Below are positions 1-9,188 of a stretch of DNA of 64,000 nucleotides, one piece after another; within the stretch, counting starts at the first letter, position 1, and each line of letters begins with the position of its first letter. The stretch comes from Chitinophaga filiformis. GTDB taxonomy: Bacteria; Bacteroidota; Bacteroidia; Chitinophagales; Chitinophagaceae. The notes beneath the pieces are model-generated. The model saw nothing but the letters and a program-made list of their open reading frames with translations, was not told the origin of the DNA and ran no database searches. Position numbers and translations under genes: made by a program. The stretch is taken from assembly GCF_021646545.1 (NCBI RefSeq), contig NZ_JAKIRP010000026.1, positions 1 to 64,000 of the forward strand, given 5' to 3'.

Positions 1-62
1 GCAATACTTACCTTAAAACTCGCTTCATACACCGCTGGGCGGCCCATGGCTTTCTTTTTCAT
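1..62 (-). CDS. N-terminal fragment of a possible transposase OrfA-like protein (runs off the window)
   Basis: Reading leftwards from an ATG at 60-62, about 20 codons are open to the window edge. The peptide begins MKKKAMGRPAVYEASFKVSI. A GRP.VYE..FK start followed by an open frame resembles the N-terminus of IS3-type OrfA helix-turn-helix proteins in Bacteroidetes. That resemblance is from memory and rests on 20 residues only. It could equally be the start of another small DNA-binding protein. No terminal inverted repeat was seen. Confidence 0.3.
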   Translation of the reverse strand, partial: MKKKAMGRPAVYEASFKVSI

Positions 63-119
63 AATTAGTAATTTAATTTAGCTTACGCTTCTTACCAAAT
101 ATGTAAAGCCAATCCTGAA

Positions 120-270
120 TTAATACATAGCTTTTCCACTTAACTTTGTGATGTAATCATAATCGTCCTGCCACTCTTCCTGGGTTAATTTTAGTATTGG
201 GTAGAAAAATCCGCGTTATCAACGCGTCCAGATAAACATGTATTTCGTTACTGTTGGAGGTGATCCACAT
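120..270 (-). pseudogene. Short possible coding remnant with a frame change
   Basis: On the minus strand a 37-codon frame runs from ATG 270 to a stop at 157-159. A neighbouring frame continues in protein-like sequence (FFYPILKLTQEEWQDDY) to a stop at 120-122. If one frameshift near 200-210 is assumed, the two join into about 50 residues with believable composition. It lies just upstream of the partial gene at 1-62, so it may be part of a decayed mobile element. It may also be noise in an AT-rich spacer. I do not recognise the peptide. Confidence 0.2.
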
Positions 271-380
271 ACCTGCATACTAAACGGGAATACTGAACTT
301 TTGCTACAGCAGTCAGAAATCTAACGGAGCAGCTTTTTCTGTAACTGACAGGGTAATTTTCTGATGCCTGTACGTAGAAA

Positions 381-2297
381 TTAGTGAGTAAAATTCAACG
401 GCTTAAATGACAAAGCCCTCACTATCCCTGCCAGTCGTGACTTTCCGCATTCTGTTTTCAACAGTAACTCGAGGTCTTCCGCCCTTCTGGCCAGGTCATT
501 GAATGTCCATTGAATGGGCGAACCTGTTGGTCTGCCTGCCGGATCAGTAACCCGGAATAAACCGTCCGCCTGAGACGGATCGCCGGTGAGGAAGGCGGCC
601 AGCGTTGGTTTGGTACCGAAAGGTTGTGGTGCTATCTGCAGGAAAGAGGAATGGGGAACACCTGCAGGATCGTCGATGAGATTACCTACGGAGGTTCTGG
701 CTTCCCCGCCGTGACAGCCGCTGCAGGTATTTATCGAGAGAAGATGACGTACCGTATCGTTGGTGATAAAGGCTGGGCCGGGGGAGGTTGCGGCATCCCA
801 GAAGTGAACGGGAGCAGGGGTGTGTGACTTGCCTCCCAGGAAGTTCACACCGGAAGCAGCTTCAATTTCCGGCACCTGGTAGGTCTGGGCCAGAATTTCA
901 GCCGTGCTGTCGTTGGCGTATTTTGCCAGTATCTGCTGGTTGGCAAGGGTAGCGCCGGATAACCTGTTGAATTTCAATGCCGGTTCCTGTTTGACGGTCA
1001 CTTCTTCGAAAACACCTTTCTTCCCGATCACAAACTCTCTCAGTTCCCAGGGGCGGGCAAGCGCAATTTCGTTCGTTCTAAGCTGATTTAAGCTACTTCC
1101 GTTCGGTTTGGATGGACTAGTCCCCGCGGCCGTAAACTGGTCTGTAATCTTCTGTAAAGCGTCATTATAAGCAACTGTACCTGGTACCAATGCCTTCAGG
1201 TCCCACCATTGCTGTGCAAAATCGTGCAACTCCTTACAGCTGCTTTTGGGAATGCCATATTCCAGGATGGCGGTAAACCGCAGGAGGGTACAATTGGCAG
1301 TCAGCACGCTGAACACAAAACGGCCTTCTCCAGCATTGCTGATCTTATAACCGCTGTTACCGCGCAGGTCAAGACGGTTGACTATCGCCAGCAGGCGGAA
1401 AGGAGCCAGCGATGGATCAAAATTGAATGTTTTCCAGTTGCCGGTATTGATGATGGCGCCGGGATTGCTTGCCTGTAACCAGGGGAGGATCACCTGGTTG
1501 AAGATGTTGGTACGGGCGGGTACGTTATCCGCATTGATGATCTGCGTTTCCATCCATTTTTCAAGCCAGGACTGAATGAAGGTGTTGACACTGATGCCGC
1601 TGGCCGGGGTATTCGCCATCTGGGTGATCAGGTGACCGAAGGTCCACACACCGTTAGGGTTGCCTTTCTTCGTGCAGGGGTTAAAAGTACGGTCCGGATC
1701 TTCAATCACTCCCAGGTCGGTGATCATCAGGGAACGGGTTCTTAATTCCGGATCGGGGATCAGCTTGAACAGGTCTGGGTTGATGCCAGCTCCTTTGTCG
1801 AAATCCAGTTCCCTGACATTGCTCTCTCTCACCAGATTGTCGTTCAGGGTGGCAGACCTGCCACTCCACCTGAACAGATGTTCGCGCTTGTTCAGCTTAT
1901 CCAGGTTGGCACGCTGGATAGCGATCAGGTCTTCTTTCAGCGCATCGAGATTTTCATTGATGGCAATGGAGAAAACACCGTCGCCTGCTTTTTCATCACC
2001 TTCGTTTCCATCATCATGGAGGGTGAGCGTTTCGTCGTTCACGACAATGGAGTGAACATTCTCCCTGATCACGCCGGCCGGAAAGGTGGCGGTAAGCAGA
2101 ACGTTGTTGCCATTTACCGTTTCTTTCAATGCTTTCACTTTAATGCTGGTGGCAATGGGAGGATTGCGTTCAAATGCTGTATTGACAGTTGCTGCATTGG
2201 CCGCGTTCTGCGCGGTTGTCTTCTTTTTACTTTCCTCGCATGCATGGAGGAACACAGTGGCAAGGATTAAACCTGCCGGTAACAGTCTGCTTGACAT
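381..2297 (-). CDS. Large outer-surface lipoprotein with a C-terminal heme c motif, function unknown
   Basis: This 638-residue protein starts with a lipoprotein signal whose lipobox is LHAC, so the mature chain starts at about Cys20. Near residues 90-112 an acidic DDGNEGDEKAGDGVFS stretch resembles loops in small beta domains that bind calcium; that is inference. A single CSGCH motif at about 525-529 could bind heme c. No other family signature is recognised. It lies downstream of a SusC/SusD pair on the same strand, but a strong hairpin at 2460-2485 separates them, so it probably has its own promoter. It may be an accessory surface protein of that uptake system. The order SusC, SusD, CxxCH protein is echoed at 17.6-31.8 kb. 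Confidence 0.8.
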   Translation of the reverse strand: MSSRLLPAGLILATVFLHACEESKKKTTAQNAANAATVNTAFERNPPIATSIKVKALKETVNGNNVLLTATFPAGVIRENVHSIVVNDETLTLHDDGNEGDEKAGDGVFSIAINENLDALKEDLIAIQRANLDKLNKREHLFRWSGRSATLNDNLVRESNVRELDFDKGAGINPDLFKLIPDPELRTRSLMITDLGVIEDPDRTFNPCTKKGNPNGVWTFGHLITQMANTPASGISVNTFIQSWLEKWMETQIINADNVPARTNIFNQVILPWLQASNPGAIINTGNWKTFNFDPSLAPFRLLAIVNRLDLRGNSGYKISNAGEGRFVFSVLTANCTLLRFTAILEYGIPKSSCKELHDFAQQWWDLKALVPGTVAYNDALQKITDQFTAAGTSPSKPNGSSLNQLRTNEIALARPWELREFVIGKKGVFEEVTVKQEPALKFNRLSGATLANQQILAKYANDSTAEILAQTYQVPEIEAASGVNFLGGKSHTPAPVHFWDAATSPGPAFITNDTVRHLLSINTCSGCHGGEARTSVGNLIDDPAGVPHSSFLQIAPQPFGTKPTLAAFLTGDPSQADGLFRVTDPAGRPTGSPIQWTFNDLARRAEDLELLLKTECGKSRLAGIVRALSFKPLNFTH

Positions 2298-2459
2298 GCC
2301 TTGTTTGATTTTGGGGTTTAAAAAATATATCGTGTTATATAGCTGAAAATGTTGTGGACATCATTGGCAGGGCATTGTGGTGGGGCAGTATAAATTGCGT
2401 TTACAAGATAAAGATAGGAGCAGCCGGGTGTAGGAACATCGCAGTGGCCTTAAATGTAA

Positions 2460-2485
2460 AAGCCGGACCTGGACAGGTCCGGCTT
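2460..2485 (-). terminator. Intrinsic terminator after the SusD gene
   Basis: Perfect 11-bp arms (AAGCCGGACCT and its complement) surround a 4-base loop. Read on the minus strand the hairpin is followed by TTTTACATTT. It lies 50 bases past the stop of the SusD gene and before the lipoprotein gene, and should end the SusC/SusD transcript. Confidence 0.75.
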
Positions 2486-2533
2486 GTTATTGCTGCTTTT
2501 TTTATAGCGGTATAGATGGCTATACGAGAATTG

Positions 2534-4114
2534 TTACTGCTTATCCCACCATACAGGGGTGGTCATAGCATTAGTGCCTTGTCTTGTAATGGCTTCCTGG
2601 TAATGAGTAGGATTAGAGGCAAGCTCTGAGGAAGGATACAGCATTCTGCGTGGTATCTTTCCGCCGGTGGCATTTCCAACATAGTTCACCGGTGTCAGCT
2701 GCGGATAACCGCTTCTGCGCCAGTTGGCCCATGCTTCATACCAGTCCAGCACACAGGCTGCCCAATATTGTGTATTGATCTGGTTGTAACCGTCAGCATC
2801 AACGTATGGGTGAGCTGTCAGGTAGGCCTGCACTTCAGCACCACTGATAGAAGCAGTACTGCTGTATTGTGCGAGTTGTTCCATTGCAGCTTTCACGCCA
2901 TTGTTATAGTGCGTGGCGGCATCAGCACCAACGCTCCATCCTCTTTTGGCTGCTTCTGCCAGCAGGAGTTCCACCTGTGCATAGGTTACCAGGAAAGTAG
3001 GTCCGTTGAGCTTCAGTAATACGTTTTTATTCAGAACAGAATATTTTTTCAGGTCGCCGGGATAACCAGGCGCTTTGGTGATGTCAGTAGCGCCTCCATT
3101 GGAATCGTAACCATTTGGCATACCCAGTTGGTCTGCCGGTACTTCACTGTTGCTGGCAGGTACCACAGCAATGTATTTCAGGCGCGGATCGTCGTTGTTC
3201 TTCAGAAAATCCATGAAGGTTTTGCTGATAGAGGCCTCACCGGCAGTGTTGATGGCATTCCATTCACCGGAAAGGATGTTGCTCACCCTGTTCACAGTAG
3301 TTCTGCCTCCTGATGCATCATGTACAATAAAAGCATTTTCTTCATTGGACGAGATCAGGCCACCGGCATATGCTTTTTCTACCCAGGTCTTGGCAACTGC
3401 ATCATCCCTTTTGGACAGACGCATACCTAAACGCAGCATCAGGGAATAAGCCAGCTTCTTCCAGTTAGCGATCACCTGTGGATTGGGAATAGCACCTCCT
3501 TTGTTGTAGATCAGATCACCCTGTCCCGGAACCGCTTTGCTGGCATCCAGTGCCTTCGCTGCTTCATCCAGTTCTTTCAGCATATCCATGTAGATCTCCT
3601 GTTGTGCATCATACTTCGGAGCGAAGTTGCGGTCGCTGTAACCTTTACCTGCTTCAGAATAAGGGATGTCTCCGTAAATATCCGTCAGGCGATGGAAGAT
3701 CAGCACCTTGGCGATCCGGGCGATGTTGTACTGGTTAGACAGGAACGCATTGTCTTTGGTCACCCTTACTACGTCAGTGATGTACTTGATCTGATCTGGA
3801 TAGGCGCGTTCAAAATAAGCGCTGGCCCATCCGTCATTCTGTAAATATTTATCACCTGCATACCAGGTTGCGTTGGATAACTGTTGCATCATCATGGAAC
3901 AGTAGATGATGTTCACGCGCCATGTGTCATAGCTGTAGTCGCTGTTGCCGGTAAATTCCAGGAGCGCGCGGGTGAAGTTGTATTCAGGAACGCCACTCAA
4001 TTCGCCGGATTTGTTCTTGTCTGTATTCAGATCTTCGAAGTCCTTTGTACATGCCGGCATCATCAGCATAGCTGGCAGGCATAGTACAAGTAATAATTTA
4101 TGAAGAGATTTCAT
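2534..4114 (-). CDS. SusD/RagB-family nutrient-binding outer-membrane lipoprotein
   Basis: The 526-residue protein has a lipobox ending at about Cys22 (MMPAC), followed by the TKDFEDLNTDKN segment seen just after the lipidated Cys in the SusD-like_2 subfamily. Its C-terminus ends in VWWDKQ, a tryptophan-rich end shared by all four SusD proteins here. SusD proteins are helical, TPR-containing surface lipoproteins that lid the SusC barrel and capture ligand. The start is 12 bases past the SusC stop, so the two are surely co-transcribed and form a complex. The ligand cannot be read from sequence. SusD-like_2 members are not tied to starch and serve varied or unknown substrates. Confidence 0.93.
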   Translation of the reverse strand: MKSLHKLLLVLCLPAMLMMPACTKDFEDLNTDKNKSGELSGVPEYNFTRALLEFTGNSDYSYDTWRVNIIYCSMMMQQLSNATWYAGDKYLQNDGWASAYFERAYPDQIKYITDVVRVTKDNAFLSNQYNIARIAKVLIFHRLTDIYGDIPYSEAGKGYSDRNFAPKYDAQQEIYMDMLKELDEAAKALDASKAVPGQGDLIYNKGGAIPNPQVIANWKKLAYSLMLRLGMRLSKRDDAVAKTWVEKAYAGGLISSNEENAFIVHDASGGRTTVNRVSNILSGEWNAINTAGEASISKTFMDFLKNNDDPRLKYIAVVPASNSEVPADQLGMPNGYDSNGGATDITKAPGYPGDLKKYSVLNKNVLLKLNGPTFLVTYAQVELLLAEAAKRGWSVGADAATHYNNGVKAAMEQLAQYSSTASISGAEVQAYLTAHPYVDADGYNQINTQYWAACVLDWYEAWANWRRSGYPQLTPVNYVGNATGGKIPRRMLYPSSELASNPTHYQEAITRQGTNAMTTPVWWDKQ

Positions 4115-4125
4115 GATACCAGTTT

Positions 4126-7100
4126 TTAGAATTTAACATTCAGGTTAACACCGAAAGAGCGGGTGGTAGGCAGACCTGCATACTCCAGACCCTGTGCATT
4201 GGCATTGCTGTAGTTGGACTCAGGATCAATGTTGGGCGTAGATTTCTTAAAATAGAAGAGGTTACGTCCTACCAGTGATACGCTGATACCATTCAACTTG
4301 TTACCCAATGCTTTTTTGGTGAAATCATAAGTGAGGCTCAAAGAGCGGAACTTGATGAAGTCTGATTTGTAAACCTGCAGCACAGATATAGTAGCCAGCC
4401 TGTTGTAATAATCGTCCGGAGTAACAGTAGTGGTTTTTGCTTCACCTGCTTCTGTTACACCTGTTACTACTACACCACCTTCACGTCCGGCGAGTGTTTC
4501 TTTATGCAGACCATAGCTGTATGCATTGGCATTGGTACCTGAATAGATCTTTCCTCCTGCTTTGAAGTCGATCAGGAAGTTCAGGTGGAATCTTCCGTAA
4601 GAGATGTCGTTGCTCCATCCACCTGTATAAGGCGCTACGCCGCTACCCTGCGCGATCAGTGCATCTGTACGCTGTGGTACGCCGGATGCATCTACGATCA
4701 GTTCTCCTTTTGCATTGCGTTTGAAATCGTACGCCATGATCTGGGAGTAAGGCAGTCCCACTACGTGGTTGATGAAACCATCTTCTGTACGCGACTCACC
4801 ACCTTCTACCAGCATGGAGCCCTGTCCTTCTGCCAGTGCAACTACTTTGTTCTTGTTGTGTGCAAAGTTGAAAGTAGTGGTCCATCCGAAGTTGGCGGTT
4901 TTTACAGGTGTACCACCGATCATCAGTTCTATACCTTTGTTTTCCAGTTTACCCACATTCACCAGCGCACTGTTGTAACCGGATCCTGCAGATACTGTAG
5001 CAGTTACGATATCGTTGGATGCCTGTTTGTTGTACCAGCTGAAGTCACCGAATACGCGGTTGTTGAACAATTTCAGTTCAGCACCGATCTCCAGTTCTGT
5101 TACCTTCAGTGGTTTAAGTGCCTTGTTAGGGATCTTGTTGTCGATGTCGCCAATAGGTACGCCATTGATATTGCTACCCAGGGTGCTGTAATAAAGGGCA
5201 GTTTTATATTCTTCCGCATCACCGCCCACTTCCGCATAACCAGCTCTGATCTTACCAAAGCTCAGCCACTTGCTTTTGAAAGTTTCGGAGAATACATAAG
5301 AACCGCTCACAGAAGGGTAATTGTAGGAGTTGTTCTGCTTCGGCAGGGTACTGCTCCAGTCATTACGGTCGGTCACGGTCAGATATAAAGTGCTGTTCCA
5401 TGCCAGTTCCAATGAACCGTATACAGACTGTACTTCCTTATTATATTGTATAAGCGTACTGTTTTTGGTAGCTGCAGTAGCCGGGTTGTAAACGAATGGG
5501 AAAGCAAAGTTGGATGCAGTAACGTCGTTTACCTTATCTGTCTTTTTCAGCAGGTTGGCGCCGGCCGTGAAGTTCAGATTCAGCTTGCTGGTAATTTCCC
5601 TGTTGATACCCAGTAACGCGTCCACGTTCGTTTCATTGAACTGGCGGTTACGTTCCAGGTCCAGGCTGCCCTTCGGACGGTAAGCGGTACCTGTAGGCGT
5701 AATAGAAGTAGCGTTGAAGCCAAAGTAGTCATTCGCTACGCGCGCCTGGATGAACAACCATGGTACAGGCGTATAGCGCAGGCTTGTTACGCCGAGTACA
5801 CGGTCTTTCTTTGTGTTGTTCATAAAGCGGTTGGCAGCGAAGAATGGGTTCGTACTGAACTTATCAGCGCTGTAGACTATTTCGTTCATCTGCGCATCAT
5901 AGCCAGGAGCCAGGCTTGCGGCACCTACGTTGGCAGGCAGGAAGGCAATAGCATAGTTACCGTTACCGGGAGCATCACTCAGGTTGGAACGGTTGTTAGT
6001 TACTTCCTTTGCATAGATAACGTTTGTCTGTCCGCTGAATTTGTCTGACAATTTATAATTGAGATCAATATTTACGTTGTTGCGGATATACTCTGTATTA
6101 GGATATATACCATTGCTGCGCAGATCGCCCAAAGCAATGCGGTAAGTTGTTTTATCGCTACCACCTGCTATTGAGAGCGTGTTGCTGAAAGTGGACCCGG
6201 TTTTGTAGAAGTCCTTGATGTGATCACCCTGTTTGGAATAGGGGCGGGACACACCATCGAACATGATCGTGTTAGATCCGTCCAATTTGCTGCCCCAGCT
6301 TGACAGGCCGCTGTTCAGCGCAGATTCTACCGTAGTAGGTTTTGCACCTTTAAGACCCTGTCCGTATACCTCCTGGAAGTCCAGGAAATTATTGGCCTTA
6401 TCGATAGTGACGTTGCTGTTCAGCTCTACCTGCATCTGTCCGGCTTTACCTGACTTGGTAGTGATGAGGATCACGCCGTTCACGCCACGTTGTCCGTACA
6501 GGGCGGAAGCAGCCGCACCTTTCAGGATGGTCATATCTTCGATATCGTCCGGGTTGATGCTGGAGATACCGTCACCAAGATCGGTACCACCCCATTTACC
6601 GGCAGAACCGAGGTTAGCGTTGTTCATGGGAATACCATTCACAACATATAATGGCTGATTCGCGCCACTCAGGGAAGAGTTACCCCTGATAGTGACACGG
6701 GAAGAACCGCCCGGGCCTGTGGATGGAGGTGTACTGTTCACACCGGCCACACGGCCTTCCAGGGCATTGGCCACACTGATCTCCCTGGCTTTGGTCATAT
6801 CTGCACCCTGTACTTTTGACACGGCATAACCATTGCTACGGGCTTCTTTACGTATGCCCAGCGCCGTTACCACTACTTCATTGATATTGGCTACATCGTC
6901 CTGAAGGGTTACATCGATGGATGACTGATCGCCCGCTGCCACTTCCTGTGTGAGAAAACCAATGAATCTGAATACCAGAATGTCTGATGGGGATTTAACA
7001 GTAATAACGAACTTGCCGTCTGTGCCGGTTGTGGTACCTACATTGCTGTTTTTGATCAATACGTTAACACCTGGAATGGGATTGCCGCTCTTGTCCCTAA

Positions 7101-7245
7101 CGACTCCCCTGATCTGCTTCTGCTGCCTCATGCTGGATAAAGGCATAGGGGCAGCGAAGGCCATCTGCGCGCTGTCTGCAAGCATAAGACCGAGCATTAC
7201 CCCGGCAGTAATGCAAGCTTTGTTAAAGCGTAGTTTACTTGTCAT
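4126..7245 (-). CDS. SusC/RagA-family TonB-dependent outer-membrane transporter
   Basis: I chose the ATG at 7245 because AAAAGGAGT lies 5 bases before it. A further upstream in-frame ATG (7323) would add 26 residues with no signal-peptide character. The 1039-residue product has a signal peptide (to about AFAA), a carboxypeptidase-regulatory-like domain (QIRGVVRDKSGNPIPGVNV), a TonB plug containing LNEVVVTALGI and the SusC signature INPDDIEDMTILKGAAASAL, then a beta barrel ending in NVKF. It has no STN domain, unlike the SusC at 9189. It imports a ligand caught by the SusD at 2534, driven by TonB/ExbBD encoded elsewhere. Confidence 0.95.
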   Translation of the reverse strand: MTSKLRFNKACITAGVMLGLMLADSAQMAFAAPMPLSSMRQQKQIRGVVRDKSGNPIPGVNVLIKNSNVGTTTGTDGKFVITVKSPSDILVFRFIGFLTQEVAAGDQSSIDVTLQDDVANINEVVVTALGIRKEARSNGYAVSKVQGADMTKAREISVANALEGRVAGVNSTPPSTGPGGSSRVTIRGNSSLSGANQPLYVVNGIPMNNANLGSAGKWGGTDLGDGISSINPDDIEDMTILKGAAASALYGQRGVNGVILITTKSGKAGQMQVELNSNVTIDKANNFLDFQEVYGQGLKGAKPTTVESALNSGLSSWGSKLDGSNTIMFDGVSRPYSKQGDHIKDFYKTGSTFSNTLSIAGGSDKTTYRIALGDLRSNGIYPNTEYIRNNVNIDLNYKLSDKFSGQTNVIYAKEVTNNRSNLSDAPGNGNYAIAFLPANVGAASLAPGYDAQMNEIVYSADKFSTNPFFAANRFMNNTKKDRVLGVTSLRYTPVPWLFIQARVANDYFGFNATSITPTGTAYRPKGSLDLERNRQFNETNVDALLGINREITSKLNLNFTAGANLLKKTDKVNDVTASNFAFPFVYNPATAATKNSTLIQYNKEVQSVYGSLELAWNSTLYLTVTDRNDWSSTLPKQNNSYNYPSVSGSYVFSETFKSKWLSFGKIRAGYAEVGGDAEEYKTALYYSTLGSNINGVPIGDIDNKIPNKALKPLKVTELEIGAELKLFNNRVFGDFSWYNKQASNDIVTATVSAGSGYNSALVNVGKLENKGIELMIGGTPVKTANFGWTTTFNFAHNKNKVVALAEGQGSMLVEGGESRTEDGFINHVVGLPYSQIMAYDFKRNAKGELIVDASGVPQRTDALIAQGSGVAPYTGGWSNDISYGRFHLNFLIDFKAGGKIYSGTNANAYSYGLHKETLAGREGGVVVTGVTEAGEAKTTTVTPDDYYNRLATISVLQVYKSDFIKFRSLSLTYDFTKKALGNKLNGISVSLVGRNLFYFKKSTPNIDPESNYSNANAQGLEYAGLPTTRSFGVNLNVKF

Positions 7246-7582
7246 AGATACTCCTTTTGGATGATTAGAATAGTTTAAACCCATGGTGACATAGCAAGGG
7301 CAGCTGGGTGCGGATGCATCCATTGCAATCTTTCTCAGAAGCCATCTATACTATGTCTGTTGTGATACTTATTCCCTTTGGTTGATGAACGGCATAACAA
7401 TGCATACCGGTGCGTTTTTCGCGCACGTGAAATGTTGCGATTTGTTTTAGTTGATATTATTAGTTACATGTTCAATACGTGTTACGCTACTGTGTCCCTT
7501 TGTGTCTTTACAAGTACCATGAGCGCATAAAAAGGTGTCGTGCGGAAAATAAAATGGTACCATGTACCGCAAAAAAATTTTT
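7246..7582 (-). other. 337-base spacer between SusD and the next SusC
   Basis: No convincing gene. Immediately after the upstream SusD stop there is an A7T7 palindrome (7571-7584), then ATGGTACCAT inside a GCGG/CCGC pair (about 7540-7570), which may form a termination or processing hairpin. At 7491-7511 TGTGTCCCTTTGTGTCTTT is a CTTTG-rich run resembling repeats common in Bacteroidetes spacers. The strong Shine-Dalgarno of the next SusC is at 7250-7258. I saw no clean TTTG/TAnnTTTG promoter, so whether the second pair has its own promoter is open. Confidence 0.5.
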
Positions 7583-9172
7583 TTATGGCTTGTCCCACCA
7601 TAATCTTGTGCCGCCATTATCCTCTCCTTTGAGGGTAGCAACAGCTCTTTGTACACCAGCCAGATTGGTGGCATATTCGAATTGAATAAAGGGAATGCGG
7701 CGGATGAAGGTAGCGGAGGGAATTTTGCCGCCACTGTTATTGACTACTACGGGGAACAGTTTAGGATAACCCGTTCTGCGGAATTCGGACCAGGCTTCCT
7801 GTCCGTCGGGGAACATGGCAATCCATTTCTGTGTGATGATGCGTTCCAGCTTTTCATGTACCGGTGCATTATGTACCCATTTAATAGTACACTTGCTCAG
7901 ATAAGGACTTCCCGACGAAACATTATTCATTGGATTGTTGGGGTCACTATATGGTTTAGGGGTAGCGGTATCATCACTTATATATTTATTGTAGGAGGAG
8001 GTAAGATTGTATTGTTTAAAGGACGTATAGATCCCTTTTTCATAATTGTCTTTTGGGTCACCGGCGCCTTTCCATGAATAAAGCGCCGCTTCAGCCTTCA
8101 GGAACCAGGCTTCTGCTGCTGTACACAGCTGAATACGCGATGGTTGCAGGGCCAGTTTCGAAAAGCCTGAATAGGCATCTTTACTGGTGATATTAATACC
8201 GTTCCTGATACCACGATAAATATCATTCCTGTCATCTGCCGGAATAAAGTAACTGGCTATACGCGGATCGTGATAACCGCAAAGGATGGATTCCATGGAT
8301 GCACCCATCCTGATATCGTTCCATGAGTTACAGATGACATTCAGGGGATGTGTAAGTGGTGCAATATTGATGGTAAAGTCTTCTTCTATGTTGCTGAGAA
8401 TGCCGTATTCCCGATTCAGGGCGGCTTCTCCTTCCTTCCTCGCCCTGGCAGGAGAGACGTTAGAAATGCGCAACGCCAGCCGTAAGCGTAAGGTATTGGC
8501 CAGTTTTATCCATTTAATATAATCGCCATTATAGGAAAGATCAAAATTCTTAAACCTGTCAGACGGGGCTGTCGGTGCATAATTACTCAGTGTGGTAACA
8601 GCGGAATCAAGGTCATTGAAAAATGCATTGTAGGCAGCTTCCTGTGAGTCGTAATCAATACTGCGGTCGGCATTGATAATGGCATAACGGGTATAGATAA
8701 CAGGGCCATAAATGTCACTTATCCTGTGCATCGCCAATACCCTGATAATCTGCGCCCAGGCGTAAAAATCCGGGTATTTTCCCCTGCATTTGTCCATAAC
8801 GAACCTGCAATTGGGCATGACATTGCCATAAGCCGTCAGCCATGCATCGTCATTCCAGTTGTCCAGCAGGTCATAGGTAATATTGTTACGGTTGTCCTGG
8901 AAGGGGCTGGGCGTCATCATATAACCGGAAAACACGTCGCCCATCAGGTTCTGTTGCAGCTGTGTGACCGATACGTCGTTGCTGACATAGATGTTCAGCA
9001 TGGATTGTACCAGCGGATCGCCGATCAGCTTGAAGTTGCCCTGCAGTTCATCATCATACAGGTCGTAGGGATTGGTATTGATGCTTTCAAAGTTGCGGGT
9101 ACAGGCAACCGGAAGCGTCAATCCCGAGAGTAAAACAATGATTACGTTAATTACTGATCTTCCTTTATTCAT
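7583..9172 (-). CDS. SusD/RagB-family outer-membrane lipoprotein
   Basis: The 529-residue product has a hydrophobic signal ending in the lipobox LPVAC and then TRNFESINTNPYDLYDD, the usual start of mature SusD-like_2 proteins. It closes with LWWDKP. It starts 16 bases downstream of the STN-containing SusC stop and is its obvious partner. As part of the sigma/FecR-controlled unit it should be induced when the STN SusC senses its ligand. A short downstream internal frame that overlaps its 3' end is a shadow. Confidence 0.92.
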   Translation of the reverse strand: MNKGRSVINVIIVLLSGLTLPVACTRNFESINTNPYDLYDDELQGNFKLIGDPLVQSMLNIYVSNDVSVTQLQQNLMGDVFSGYMMTPSPFQDNRNNITYDLLDNWNDDAWLTAYGNVMPNCRFVMDKCRGKYPDFYAWAQIIRVLAMHRISDIYGPVIYTRYAIINADRSIDYDSQEAAYNAFFNDLDSAVTTLSNYAPTAPSDRFKNFDLSYNGDYIKWIKLANTLRLRLALRISNVSPARARKEGEAALNREYGILSNIEEDFTINIAPLTHPLNVICNSWNDIRMGASMESILCGYHDPRIASYFIPADDRNDIYRGIRNGINITSKDAYSGFSKLALQPSRIQLCTAAEAWFLKAEAALYSWKGAGDPKDNYEKGIYTSFKQYNLTSSYNKYISDDTATPKPYSDPNNPMNNVSSGSPYLSKCTIKWVHNAPVHEKLERIITQKWIAMFPDGQEAWSEFRRTGYPKLFPVVVNNSGGKIPSATFIRRIPFIQFEYATNLAGVQRAVATLKGEDNGGTRLWWDKP

Positions 9173-9188
9173 TATTCATAAGCTCTTT

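Noticed and set aside
4585..5388. 267-codon plus-strand frame inside SusC
   Set aside because: Antisense shadow of a well-supported TonB-dependent transporter; Cys/Phe-rich peptide with no family match.
7447..7734. 95-codon minus-strand frame across the SusD 3' end
   Set aside because: It runs out of frame through the real SusD gene and into the spacer, with no family features or start signals.
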